From Deltaproteobacteria bacterium (lineage in GTDB: Bacteria > Desulfobacterota > Desulfarculia > JACQYL01): 64,000 nt of DNA. How positions within the stretch are numbered: position 1 is the stretch's first letter; the number at the start of each line of letters is the position of its first letter. The DNA lies in assembly GCA_016208165.1 (NCBI GenBank), contig JACQYL010000013.1, positions 1-64,000 of the forward strand, written 5' to 3'. The notes beneath the pieces were generated by a model, which was not told where the DNA came from, searched no databases, and worked only from the letters and a program-made list of their open reading frames with translations. Below are positions 27,004 to 35,551 of this stretch, piece after piece. Position numbers and translations under genes: made by a program.

Positions 27004-28161
27004 TTGGGCGAAGCAAACGGCATAGAGCCTTGTTCCCAACTCCCCGGATTGTACGTCCATGTGCCCTTTTGCAGGAAGAAGTGCATTTACTGTGACTTCG
27101 CATCCACCACTCAACTGGGGCGCATGACCGAATATGTCGAGGCCGTGCTTCAGGAGGCGGATTCACACTCCAATCTCCGGCCTCAGTGGGACAGTCTGTA
27201 TCTCGGCGGCGGCACGGCCAGTCTATTGCCCATTCCCCTGCTCGAACGACTGCTATCCGGTCTCCTTAGACGCTTTTCGTTTCTTTCCGACTCGGAAATC
27301 ACGATGGAAGCGAATCCGTGCGATGTATCCGTCGATTTGCTGCGGGCCTCCGGAGAACTGGGAGTGAACCGGATCATCGTGGGAGTGCAGTCCTTTCAAA
27401 ATCCGCTCCTCGAATTCCTCGGACGCCGGCATGACGGGATCACCGGTTTCAATGCACTGAAACTGGCGCGTGAGGCGGGTGTGAAGCAACTCGGTCTGGA
27501 TCTGATCTTTGGCGTTCCGGGCCAGGACCTGAACCAATGGCGAGAAGATCTGGACAGGGCCCTTGAATTTCAACCGGAGCACATATCCTGTTACCAGTTG
27601 ACCTATGAACCTGGAACCAGACTGCATGTACTGAAGGAAAAAGAGCGACTCACGCCCATCGGCGAAAGCGAGGCGTTTTCATTTTTCTGGGAGACCGGGG
27701 AACGATTGGCTAGGGCTGGGTACGAGCAGTATGAAGTGTCCAATTTCGCCCGTGAAGCCCAATTTCGCTCGAGACATAACGAGAAATACTGGTCCCATGT
27801 CCCCTATCTGGGGTTGGGTCCTTCGGCTCATTCTTTCGACGGGCGCAGCCGCCGTTGGAATTATCGGAATCTGAACCGATATCTGGATCGGTTATCGAGC
27901 GGAGAAAGCCCTGTCGAAGGTTCTGAAATCCTGGATCGGGAGGCGCTCCGGTTGGAGCGGCTCTTTTTCGGTTTTCGCACGCGTTTCGGACTTCGTCCGG
28001 AGACTCTGAAGCCAGGTCCGGAAACGCTTGTTGCCGGAAAGGACGAACAACTTCTGAACCGATTAACAAACGACGGGTTTCTGGTACGAACGGAAACAGG
28101 ATATCGGTCATCGCGGCGGGGTTTGGCCGTGGCCGACGCGTTGACCGCCATGTTCGCATAG
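27004..28161 (+). CDS. hemW: Radical SAM heme chaperone HemW
   Basis: A 385-residue protein starting at TTG two bases after lepA; further upstream in-frame starts lie inside lepA. PGLYVHVPFCRKKCIYCDF gives the CxxxCxxC 4Fe-4S site of the HemW group, followed by the SLYLGGGTASLLP glycine motif and GVQSFQNPLLEFLGRRH. HemW binds heme and is thought to deliver it to respiratory enzymes; it is not the anaerobic coproporphyrinogen oxidase HemN, which it resembles. The GEQ..NY anaerobic HemN features are not apparent. Confidence 0.9.
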   Translation: MGEANGIEPCSQLPGLYVHVPFCRKKCIYCDFASTTQLGRMTEYVEAVLQEADSHSNLRPQWDSLYLGGGTASLLPIPLLERLLSGLLRRFSFLSDSEITMEANPCDVSVDLLRASGELGVNRIIVGVQSFQNPLLEFLGRRHDGITGFNALKLAREAGVKQLGLDLIFGVPGQDLNQWREDLDRALEFQPEHISCYQLTYEPGTRLHVLKEKERLTPIGESEAFSFFWETGERLARAGYEQYEVSNFAREAQFRSRHNEKYWSHVPYLGLGPSAHSFDGRSRRWNYRNLNRYLDRLSSGESPVEGSEILDREALRLERLFFGFRTRFGLRPETLKPGPETLVAGKDEQLLNRLTNDGFLVRTETGYRSSRRGLAVADALTAMFA

Positions 28162-28304
28162 GGCGTTTCGCTGAGCCGACGATGTTCCAGGGGTGGGTTG
28201 TATCGAGCACGCGCCGTTTCCGCCGTAAACGAATTTCGCCGGAGGTGACGGCGTCCGGGAGGGGATGCGGTACCAAATAGACTCAAGACAGTAAAGGATC
28301 TCAA

Positions 28305-29396
28305 ATGAACACGTTTCCATCCCAGGCCTCCTCCAATTTGAGTCGTTATTTTCTCTACGCGGCGTTGACCCTGGCGCTGTACCTGGCCTATTTATTACTC
28401 AGCCCGTTTCTGCACACGTTGATCATTGCGATCGTGCTTACCATACTCTTCCATCCCCTCCATCTGCGTATCCTGAGTACATTCAAGAATAGATTTCCTT
28501 CCCTGGCTTCCCTGTGTACGTGCATCGTTATCGTGTTGGGAGTGCTTGTGCCGCTGGTGCTGCTGGTTGTTGCAATGGCTCAACAGGGCGTTTTGCTTTT
28601 CAACGGCATCGTCGCCTGGGTGAAAGAAGGAGGATTGGGGGATTATTCGCACTTGGCCGTGCTCGGCAAGTTGCAGCTGCTTCTCGAGAAATACCTACCG
28701 TACGTGGACGTCGACAAGCTGGATATTCAGGGAAGCATCGTCCAGTTCTCGAAAACCATGGGAGAAGTGCTCCTGAGAAACCTGACGTCCATCATCGGCA
28801 ATGTGACGTCGCTGTTGATCCAGTTTTTTCTGATGGTGTTCATCATGTTCTTCCTTTTCAAAGAGGGCCGGAGCATGCTGGACCGGGGTCTTCACAGCAT
28901 CCCCATGTCCGCGGACAATAAAGACAAAGTGCTCCAGCGCATTGCCACCGTGAGCCGCTCGACGGTGCTCGGGAACTTCATTACCGCTCTGCTGCAGGGC
29001 CTCGTGGTTGGTGTGGCATCCGCAATTGCGGGCTACCAAGGCTTTTTCTGGGGAGCGGTCAGCGGTATAAGTTCTATGATTCCCATTGTGGGCACGGCCC
29101 TGGTTTGGACTCCCATATCCGTCTATCTGGCGATTCAAGGCAGATATGGCATGCTCGTCTTCTTTCTGATATGGAACATTCTTCTTGGGTCCGTGGTGGA
29201 CAACATCGTGCGACCCAAACTTCTAGGGCGTAAAGGGGGTATCCCGACACTGCTCATTTTCCTGTCGGTAATGGGCGGACTTCAGGTTTTCGGAATTCTC
29301 GGGATCCTTTATGGTCCGATCATATTCAGCATTTGCGGAGTGTTGCTGTATATTTACGAACTCGAAAACGTCGACGTGCTCGGAGAAGCGAAATAA
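28305..29396 (+). CDS. AI-2E family transporter
   Basis: A 363-residue integral membrane protein with about seven to eight hydrophobic segments, an AAAGGA site before the ATG and the C-terminal family pattern GAVSGISSMIPIVGTALVW, then VDNIVRPKLLGRKGG and FGILGILYGPI. The family (PerM/YdiK/TqsA) exports small solutes; AI-2 export and Na+/H+ antiport have been shown for some members, so the substrate is open. Confidence 0.88.
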   Translation: MNTFPSQASSNLSRYFLYAALTLALYLAYLLLSPFLHTLIIAIVLTILFHPLHLRILSTFKNRFPSLASLCTCIVIVLGVLVPLVLLVVAMAQQGVLLFNGIVAWVKEGGLGDYSHLAVLGKLQLLLEKYLPYVDVDKLDIQGSIVQFSKTMGEVLLRNLTSIIGNVTSLLIQFFLMVFIMFFLFKEGRSMLDRGLHSIPMSADNKDKVLQRIATVSRSTVLGNFITALLQGLVVGVASAIAGYQGFFWGAVSGISSMIPIVGTALVWTPISVYLAIQGRYGMLVFFLIWNILLGSVVDNIVRPKLLGRKGGIPTLLIFLSVMGGLQVFGILGILYGPIIFSICGVLLYIYELENVDVLGEAK

Positions 29397-29446
29397 CTTC
29401 GCTTCAGGTGATAGCGTCCGCCCGTGTCGCCCGGAGGCCGAATCTC

Positions 29447-30460
29447 ATGCTCCCTTCCATACTGATGAACCTGGCGCATCCGATCCGTTTTTTCGCGCTG
29501 AACGATGATTTACAGGAAACCGTGCGCCTTGCGCTGCCCGATGAACAGATCGTTTTCAAGAGTCATGCGCAGGAGGGCTTTTCCGAGGCTCTTGCAGCGG
29601 CGGAAATATACTGCGGCTGGATTTTCCCTTCCAAATGGATTCCCAACGCTTCCAGAATGAAATGGCTTCATACCCCCGCGGCGGGCTCGGATTACATCGA
29701 TTCTCCCGCCCTGGCCGCTTCGGGGATACGAGTGACGCTATCTTCCGGATATCACGGCATTCCCATGGCCGTGCAGGCGGTGGCGCTGGTCCTGGCGTTT
29801 TCGAGAGGTCTTTTCTACAGCCGGAGCAGGCAAAAGGAGAACGGCTGGTGGAGAGACGAGATGGTGAACCAAACCGTGGACCTGGAAGGCCGCACAGCGG
29901 TCATTGTGGGATGCGGCTCTATCGGCTTGCATGTGGTGCGTAGATTTCGCGAGTTGGGTCTTCGGTGCATCGGGGTTCGAAGGCGCATCCCTTCCGAAGC
30001 AGTCGACGGTCTCACCTGGTGTCCGGTCGGTGACCTCGGAACGGTGCTTCCCGGTGCGGCGGTGGTAGTGAACCTACTTCCTTATAGCCCGGCCACGGAG
30101 GCTTTTTTCGACGACCGTCTCTTTCCCGTCATGGGACCCGGCTGCCTGTTCATCAACCTTGGCCGGGGCAAGACGGTAGACGAAGCCGCTTTGATCCGCG
30201 GCTTGGATCAGGGAACCGTGGCCTGGGCCGGTCTCGATGTGCTTCGCGAGGAACCCACGCCGGACGACAATCCGTTGAGATTTCATCCCCGAGTGGTGAT
30301 TACGCCCCATTCTAGTACATTCAGCAATCGCTTTATGCGTGACGCCATGCAGCAGTTCGTGGAACGAGTGCGGATCTTCCGCTCCGGAGGTGAACTGCCC
30401 GATGTACTCCATCCCCGAAGCGCCGGACATATGCCGAAACTCGACGAGCGGCCCTCATGA
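29447..30460 (+). CDS. D-2-hydroxyacid dehydrogenase (NAD-dependent)
   Basis: A 337-residue enzyme. ATG 29447 has GGAGG about 10 bp upstream; earlier in-frame starts overlap the previous gene. The Rossmann motif is VIVGCGSIGLHVVRRF. Catalytic Arg lies in INLGRGKTVDE, Glu in LDVLREEPTP and His in VITPHSSTF, the standard Arg-Glu-His triad. The substrate (2-oxoacid, glyoxylate, phosphoglycerate) cannot be fixed. The MFS gene follows in the same direction. Confidence 0.88.
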   Translation: MLPSILMNLAHPIRFFALNDDLQETVRLALPDEQIVFKSHAQEGFSEALAAAEIYCGWIFPSKWIPNASRMKWLHTPAAGSDYIDSPALAASGIRVTLSSGYHGIPMAVQAVALVLAFSRGLFYSRSRQKENGWWRDEMVNQTVDLEGRTAVIVGCGSIGLHVVRRFRELGLRCIGVRRRIPSEAVDGLTWCPVGDLGTVLPGAAVVVNLLPYSPATEAFFDDRLFPVMGPGCLFINLGRGKTVDEAALIRGLDQGTVAWAGLDVLREEPTPDDNPLRFHPRVVITPHSSTFSNRFMRDAMQQFVERVRIFRSGGELPDVLHPRSAGHMPKLDERPS

Positions 30461-30500
30461 TCCGTGATCGCGCATGCATCGACATGTTGGACCTGCTCCC

Positions 30501-31661
30501 ATGAGATTTGGTTCGAAAGGCGCGGCGGAATATGGGGAAATGTATCGCTTTCTGCTGGTGCTTACGATCCTTTCAGCTACAGGCTTGCAGGGGTGGCAGA
30601 CCCTGATCAACAACTTCGCCGTGGACGTGGTTCACCTGGACGGTCAGCAGATGGGCATGATCCAGTCGTTGAGGGAGGTACCGGGTTTCCTCTCCCTGCT
30701 GGTAGTTTATCTGCTGCTGCTGGTCAAGGAACACAGGCTTGCGGCGCTCTCGGTTCTCATTCTGGGCTTGGGAGTTGCGTCGACGGGATTGCTTCCAAGC
30801 TATTTCGGCCTCGTGGTCACTACGCTCATCATGTCCTTTGGATTTCATTACTACGAGACCGTGAATCAGTCTTTGACGCTCCAGTATTTCAGCGTAGCGA
30901 AATCTCCTATAATATTCGGGAAGTTACGTGGCATCGCATCCGCGGCCAACATCGGTGTCGGCCTGGTGATCCTGGTGTTGGCCAACTGGCTGGATTACGG
31001 CGAAATGTATATGGTTTTGGGTGGCGTTATCTTGCTGGGCGGGATGTTTTGCCTCTGTCAGGATCCTGCGGACCGGTCGCTCCCTCCCCAGCGCAAAAAA
31101 ATGGTTTTCCGACGCGACTACTGGCTTTTCTATTCGCTGACGTTCTTGGGGGGAGCCCGTAGACAGGTTTTTATCGCCTTTGGGGTCTTCCTGCTGGTCA
31201 AGAAATTCAACTTTACGGTGCAGGAAGTGACCGTTCTATTCATTATCAACAATGTAATCAATTACTTTGCGAGCCCGCTGATCGGGAAGGCCATCAATCG
31301 TTTCGGCGAACGAAAAGTGCTGTCCCTCGAGTACGCCGGCCTGATCGGCATTTTTCTGACTTATGCATATACCGAAAGCAGGGTTGTGGCGGCCGTTATG
31401 TACGTCCTCGATTTCGTCCTGTTCAATTTTGCCATCGCCATCCGGTCGTACTTTCAGAAGATCGGAGATCCAAGGGACGTGGCCCCAACCATGGCTGTCG
31501 GTTTCACGATCAATCACGTGGCTGCGGTGGTCATCCCCGCCGTGGGCGGGGCTCTTTGGATGGTGGATTACAGGATTCCGTTCATTGGCGGCGCAGTGCT
31601 GAGTCTGGTGTCTCTGGTGTTGACGCAATGCATTCGCACAACGGAGCCGGCGGATAGCTGA
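30501..31661 (+). CDS. MFS transporter
   Basis: About 386 residues with some eleven to twelve hydrophobic helices, beginning near LLVLTILSATGLQGWQTL. A basic loop between the halves (QDPADRSLPPQRKKMVF, then RRDYW) is typical of the major facilitator fold, as is NRFGERKVLSLEY between helices. The start is uncertain: ATGs at 30474, 30501 and 30540 are in frame and none has a strong RBS. The substrate is unknown. Confidence 0.75.
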   Translation: MRFGSKGAAEYGEMYRFLLVLTILSATGLQGWQTLINNFAVDVVHLDGQQMGMIQSLREVPGFLSLLVVYLLLLVKEHRLAALSVLILGLGVASTGLLPSYFGLVVTTLIMSFGFHYYETVNQSLTLQYFSVAKSPIIFGKLRGIASAANIGVGLVILVLANWLDYGEMYMVLGGVILLGGMFCLCQDPADRSLPPQRKKMVFRRDYWLFYSLTFLGGARRQVFIAFGVFLLVKKFNFTVQEVTVLFIINNVINYFASPLIGKAINRFGERKVLSLEYAGLIGIFLTYAYTESRVVAAVMYVLDFVLFNFAIAIRSYFQKIGDPRDVAPTMAVGFTINHVAAVVIPAVGGALWMVDYRIPFIGGAVLSLVSLVLTQCIRTTEPADS

Positions 31662-31771
31662 AGAAAGGCGTGTCTTTGTGGCCGGCCTACCCGGATCCTT
31701 TCCGGAAGAATGGGAAGCGGCACGGAATGAGCTTTTGCGGAAGGTGGTATTCGTGCTCTTGACTCTAAACG

Positions 31772-32434
31772 ATGATACCGGTGGTGGTAATGCCGAACGA
31801 GGAACGCATTCCGAATGAGAAGCACCACGATGTCGCCGGCGTGATCCTCGCCGGCGGGCGGAGCAGCCGGTTCGGCGAGAACAAGGCTCTGGCCGTGGTC
31901 AAGGGTGAAACACTGATCGAACGGGTCGTTCGGACGTTGGATACGTTGTTTGACAGCTGTCTCATCGTGACCAATGAACCACACGTCTTTTCGTTCCTGG
32001 GTCTGCCCGCGGTCGAGGATATGGTAAAAGGCCTCGGGCCCCTTGGAGGAATTCACACGGCCTTGAAGACCATTCAAGAGCCGTACGCCTTTGTGGTGGC
32101 TTGCGACATGCCGGAATTGAATCCCCGATTGGTTCGCCTCCTGGTGGGTTTACGTCACGAATATGACGTGGTGGTGCCTCGAATCGATGGCTGGCTCGAA
32201 GCGCTCCATGCCGTATATTCGAAGCGGTGCCTGAAGGCCGTCGAATCCGTGATTACGAGCGGATTTCGCCAGGTCATTCGCTTTTTTCCCGAGGTCCGGG
32301 TTCGCTATGTGGATCGCAAGGAGGTGGAGGAAGCGGATCCGGCGCTGGAATCCTTCTTCAATATCAATACGCGTGATGATCTGAGACGATTCCTGAGCGG
32401 AGGCCGGGCGCACTTGAAAGGACCCAAGTCGTGA
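31772..32434 (+). CDS. mobA: Molybdenum cofactor guanylyltransferase (MobA-like)
   Basis: A 220-residue nucleotidyltransferase with VILAGGRSSRFGENKALAVV, the GTP/Mg2+ loop of MobA, then VEDMVKGLGPLGGIHTAL and VVACDMPELNP with the metal-binding Asp. It would add GMP to molybdopterin for bis-MGD enzymes, or act as a MobA/MocA relative. ATG 31790 is an alternative start with GGTGG just before it. The stop overlaps the next gene's GTG (GTGA). Confidence 0.85.
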   Translation: MIPVVVMPNEERIPNEKHHDVAGVILAGGRSSRFGENKALAVVKGETLIERVVRTLDTLFDSCLIVTNEPHVFSFLGLPAVEDMVKGLGPLGGIHTALKTIQEPYAFVVACDMPELNPRLVRLLVGLRHEYDVVVPRIDGWLEALHAVYSKRCLKAVESVITSGFRQVIRFFPEVRVRYVDRKEVEEADPALESFFNINTRDDLRRFLSGGRAHLKGPKS

Positions 32435-33639
32435 CCTCGCGCTTTAAACTCGTGCTCGTGGGAGTATTGTATTTTGCGGAGGGATTTCCTTTCGGCACGG
32501 TCATGGATATCCTGCCCGTGTATTTCCGGTTCTCGGGCGTATCGCTCAAAGACATCGGATTGTTGAGTCTGGCCACATTGCCCTGGTCCTTGAAGTTTTT
32601 GTGGGCCCCGCTCGTGGACTATTGGGGACGCGTTCGTAACTGGATCTGGGTGGCTGAACTCGGGATCGCCGGTCTGATGGTAAGCCTCGCGTTAGTGAAA
32701 TCGTCGGAACCGTCCTTCCTGTTGTGGGCATGCATCATGATGCTGGCCGCGTTTTCGGCCACTCAGGACATCGCAGTGGACGCCTACACGATTCGGCTGC
32801 TTTCCATAAGAGAGATGGGCGCCGCCAACGGAGTCCGGGTGTCGTCCTATCGCGCGGCCCTCATTTTGTCCGGTGGAGCCATGGTTGCGTTGGGGGGATG
32901 GATCGGATGGAATTGGGTGTTTGCCGGTTCCGCGGCGATCATGGTTTTGTGCGCCGTATGCGTGCTCAGAATGCCTTACGTGGGAGACGTCCCCGCGTCA
33001 ACCATCACAGAGGCGGTCAAGAAGCCGTTCAAGGATTTCCTTACGCGGCCCAAGGCATTGGCCGTGCTCGCCTTCGTGCTCTGCTTCAAACTGGGCGATA
33101 TGGCCATGGGACCCATGGTCCGGCCTTTCTGGGTGGACAGGGGGCTGTCAAGTACGGAGATCGGCTTGATCACTGGAACGTTCGGCATTGTGGCCGCGGT
33201 TCTGGGGGCGCTGGCAGGAGGCGTGTACACGACCCGGAAGGGAATTTTCCGGGGTCTTTGGGTCCTTGGGCTCTGGCAGGCTGTGAGCAATTTGGGGTAT
33301 GCGGTTGTGGCCCAAATGCCGTTTACAGGGCATTGGGGCGTGTACGCCGCTTCTCTCATAGAATCATTTTGCGGGGGTCTCGGTACCGCCTCGTTCCTGG
33401 CGTTCCTGATGAGCATTTGCCGTAAGGAGATGGCCGCCACTCAATACGCGCTATTAAGCGCGTTATTCGGCCTGGCAAGATCTCTTTCGGGCGCATTGAG
33501 CGGCTGGGCCACCACGGAAATGGGATACGGCCTCTATTTCGCCTTTACTTTTTTGCTGGCGTTTCCGGCGTACGCTTTTCTGCCCGCGGTGAAGATGTGG
33601 ATTCCCGAGAACCATTCGACGTCCGAGGAAACCGGCTAA
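32431..33639 (+). CDS. AmpG/PAT-type MFS permease
   Basis: A 402-residue, roughly twelve-helix transporter with a GTG start overlapping the mobA stop. YFAEGFPFGTVMDILPVYFR near the N-terminus, LPWSLKFLWAPLVDYWG and SATQDIAVDAYTIRLL are the characteristic stretches of the AmpG / acetyl-CoA transporter-like group. AmpG imports anhydromuropeptides, but the group also contains siderophore and other permeases, so the substrate is not assigned. Confidence 0.82.
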   Translation: MTSRFKLVLVGVLYFAEGFPFGTVMDILPVYFRFSGVSLKDIGLLSLATLPWSLKFLWAPLVDYWGRVRNWIWVAELGIAGLMVSLALVKSSEPSFLLWACIMMLAAFSATQDIAVDAYTIRLLSIREMGAANGVRVSSYRAALILSGGAMVALGGWIGWNWVFAGSAAIMVLCAVCVLRMPYVGDVPASTITEAVKKPFKDFLTRPKALAVLAFVLCFKLGDMAMGPMVRPFWVDRGLSSTEIGLITGTFGIVAAVLGALAGGVYTTRKGIFRGLWVLGLWQAVSNLGYAVVAQMPFTGHWGVYAASLIESFCGGLGTASFLAFLMSICRKEMAATQYALLSALFGLARSLSGALSGWATTEMGYGLYFAFTFLLAFPAYAFLPAVKMWIPENHSTSEETG

Positions 33640-33865
33640 CGTTCGGATCGCCGGAGCGACGGTACGGAAATCAAGCCGGAAGACAGGTGGTTTGGAAGCG
33701 GTTTCCGGACCTCCCGCGACCGTCTGAGAGGCTACCGCCAACCGAGATTGAGGTATGGAGGCACGGCATGCCCTGCCGCTACGAATCGGGGTAGGCGTCT
33801 TCCGCCGGTCGGCGCCGGTTACAAGAGTTCTGAAAGGGAGTACGGGGCTGCGGAAGGTTTCCCCC

Positions 33866-35080
33866 GTGAACAACGAGATGACCGAATTATCCATCGAGCG
33901 GAGGGCGAAACGCCATGTTTGGAGTCGAGACCACGACTTCCTGGCCGTATGCGCGCCGGGTCTCGAGGCCGCCTGCCGCGCGGAGCTGTCCGCTCTGGAT
34001 TCCAAAGTTCTGACCGTCATACGCGGTGGAGTGGCGTTTGCCGGCCGGCTCGAAGCAGGCTATTCGGCGAATCTATGGCTTAGATCGGCCGGTCGCGTAC
34101 TTATGCGGGTGGACCGCTTTCGAGCCGGAGCGTACGAGGAGATTTTTTCGAAAAGCCGAAAGATGTACTGGGAAACACTCCTGGCGCCGGGCGCCCTGCT
34201 GTCGTTCAGAACCGTGGTTCGATATTCCCGCGCCGGCCACACGGAAAGAGTGGAGAAGGCGATCCTGGACGGGATTCAAGCCCGCTTCAACGAGCTAGGA
34301 CTGAAAAGACCGATGCTCGTGGAACCTGAAGGCCCTTCCGAACGGCTTCCCGAAGTGCAGGAAGTATACGTGAGGATGGAGGGGAACCAGTGCCTGTTGA
34401 GTCTGGACATGTCCGGACCGCCTTTGCATTTCAGGGGGTATCGTAAGGATGTCCATCATGCGCCGATTCGTGAAACCATGGCGGCCGGCTTACTGTTGCT
34501 GATGGGTTGGCGCCGTGAAGAGCCTCTGTTGGACCCCATGTGCGGTTCGGGAGCGTTCCCCATCGAGGCGGCCCTCATGGGACACAACCGGGCCCCCGGA
34601 CTCCGTCGGGATTTTGCGTTTACGCGTTGGCCCTGTTTTCGCCCGAAATCGTGGGAATACCTGCTGAGAGAGGCGGCAAAATCCGAACGGAACGCGCCTC
34701 CGCTTCGGTTACTCGGTCGGGATCGCGATCCTGACGCCATTCGAGCGGCGGAGGAAAACTTCCGGCGCACCGGAATTGAACACCGGGTTGCGTTCGAGAC
34801 GGCCGATTTTTTTCAAACCAAGGCTCCATTTGATTCCGGCGTGTTGGCGATAAATCCGCCTTATGGTAAGCGTGTGTCCACGGGGTCGGATCCGGCGAAA
34901 CTGTACAGGGAAATCGGGAGAAAGATCCGGGCCGATTATGGCGGATGGCGTGTGCTGATACTCGTCCCCGGATGGAGGGCCGCGCAGGCCCTCCATCTGA
35001 ACCCGCGCAGCACGGTTCTCCTGGATCACGGGGGATTTCCGGTGCTGGCTGTAATGACGGACGCCGTGAAAACGATATGA
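33866..35080 (+). CDS. RlmL-like 23S rRNA guanine-N2 methyltransferase
   Basis: About 404 residues from GTG 33866, which has GGAAGG 8 bp upstream; longer in-frame starts lack an RBS. The N-terminal region (about 20-170) is THUMP-like. The methyltransferase domain has GYRKDVHHAPIRETMAAGLL, LLDPMCGSGAFPIEAALM (SAM motif) and LAINPPYGKRV (NPPY catalytic motif for base amino methylation). This is the RlmL/RlmN-terminal UPF0020 layout, forming m2G in 23S rRNA. It lacks the second RlmK domain found in E. coli. Confidence 0.88.
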   Translation: MNNEMTELSIERRAKRHVWSRDHDFLAVCAPGLEAACRAELSALDSKVLTVIRGGVAFAGRLEAGYSANLWLRSAGRVLMRVDRFRAGAYEEIFSKSRKMYWETLLAPGALLSFRTVVRYSRAGHTERVEKAILDGIQARFNELGLKRPMLVEPEGPSERLPEVQEVYVRMEGNQCLLSLDMSGPPLHFRGYRKDVHHAPIRETMAAGLLLLMGWRREEPLLDPMCGSGAFPIEAALMGHNRAPGLRRDFAFTRWPCFRPKSWEYLLREAAKSERNAPPLRLLGRDRDPDAIRAAEENFRRTGIEHRVAFETADFFQTKAPFDSGVLAINPPYGKRVSTGSDPAKLYREIGRKIRADYGGWRVLILVPGWRAAQALHLNPRSTVLLDHGGFPVLAVMTDAVKTI

Positions 35081-35114
35081 AAACGGCTCCGGCACTCGAT
35101 GCTGCGCCAAAATT

Positions 35115-35225
35115 CGTCATCCCGGCCAAGCCCCGTACAACGGGGAGCTGGGCGGAATCCGGAATCGACTGGACCAATTGAATTTTTCTGGATTCCGGAT
35201 CTCACTGCGTTCGTCCGGAATGACG
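35115..35225. repeat. Composite palindromic intergenic repeat
   Basis: The ends form an inverted repeat (CGTCATCCCGG and CCGGAATGACG, 10 of 11). Inside are a perfect CCCCG-TACAA-CGGGG hairpin (35131-35145) and a 10-bp inverted repeat, ATCCGGAATC at 35157-35166 with GATTCCGGAT at 35191-35200. The 111-bp unit looks like a dispersed, non-coding repeat element of the GGAATGAC type. Confidence 0.65.
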
Positions 35226-35420
35226 TTTCCGAGATTGCGACACAACCTCATTCGCCTGCTCCGAAGTGACTCTTCGACATACGGGAGCGACCATTGCATG
35301 TTTAGAAAAGATGTTGGCCGGCGCGTAAATTGACAGTATAAACGTTGACAAGCGGTTAGGCTTACGGTAGGTTCAAAAATAGCTAATTTATGGCTATTAT
35401 ATGGCTATATTGTTCGCCGG

Positions 35421-35551
35421 CACAGGATAACCACGGGTCTTGACCTGCGCGCGGCCCGCATTTTTAGAGAACGCGCAGGTGCGCCGCAAAGCCACGCGGA
35501 CTGCTTGGGGTCACCCGGAGAGACAACACCCGCATTCCAAGGAGGTTAGAC
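35421..35551 (+). promoter_or_regulatory. Structured 5' leader candidate of paaK
   Basis: The 130 bp before paaK contain a 9-bp perfect stem (ACCTGCGCG 35443-35451 with CGCGCAGGT 35472-35480), then GCCGCAAAGCCACG (35484-35497) and a further GC-rich stretch up to AAGGAGG. GCAAAGCC after a hairpin is reminiscent of the c-di-GMP-I (GEMM) core, but the second conserved part is not convincing. Upstream (35330-35350) are two TTGACA boxes without a clear -10. The rest of the interval from 35226 is AT-rich with a TATGGCTAT duplication near 35390-35410. Confidence 0.3.

Noticed and set aside
31679-31819. Short GTG-started frame (about 46 codons) between the MFS gene and mobA
   Set aside because: It has a possible AAAGG site but overlaps the mobA start and resembles nothing; too weak to list as a gene.
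35421-35551. Firm call of a c-di-GMP-I riboswitch before paaK
   Set aside because: Only the GCAAAGCC core and one hairpin fit; the 3' conserved part and closing helix are not recognisable, so it is kept only as a structured-leader candidate.
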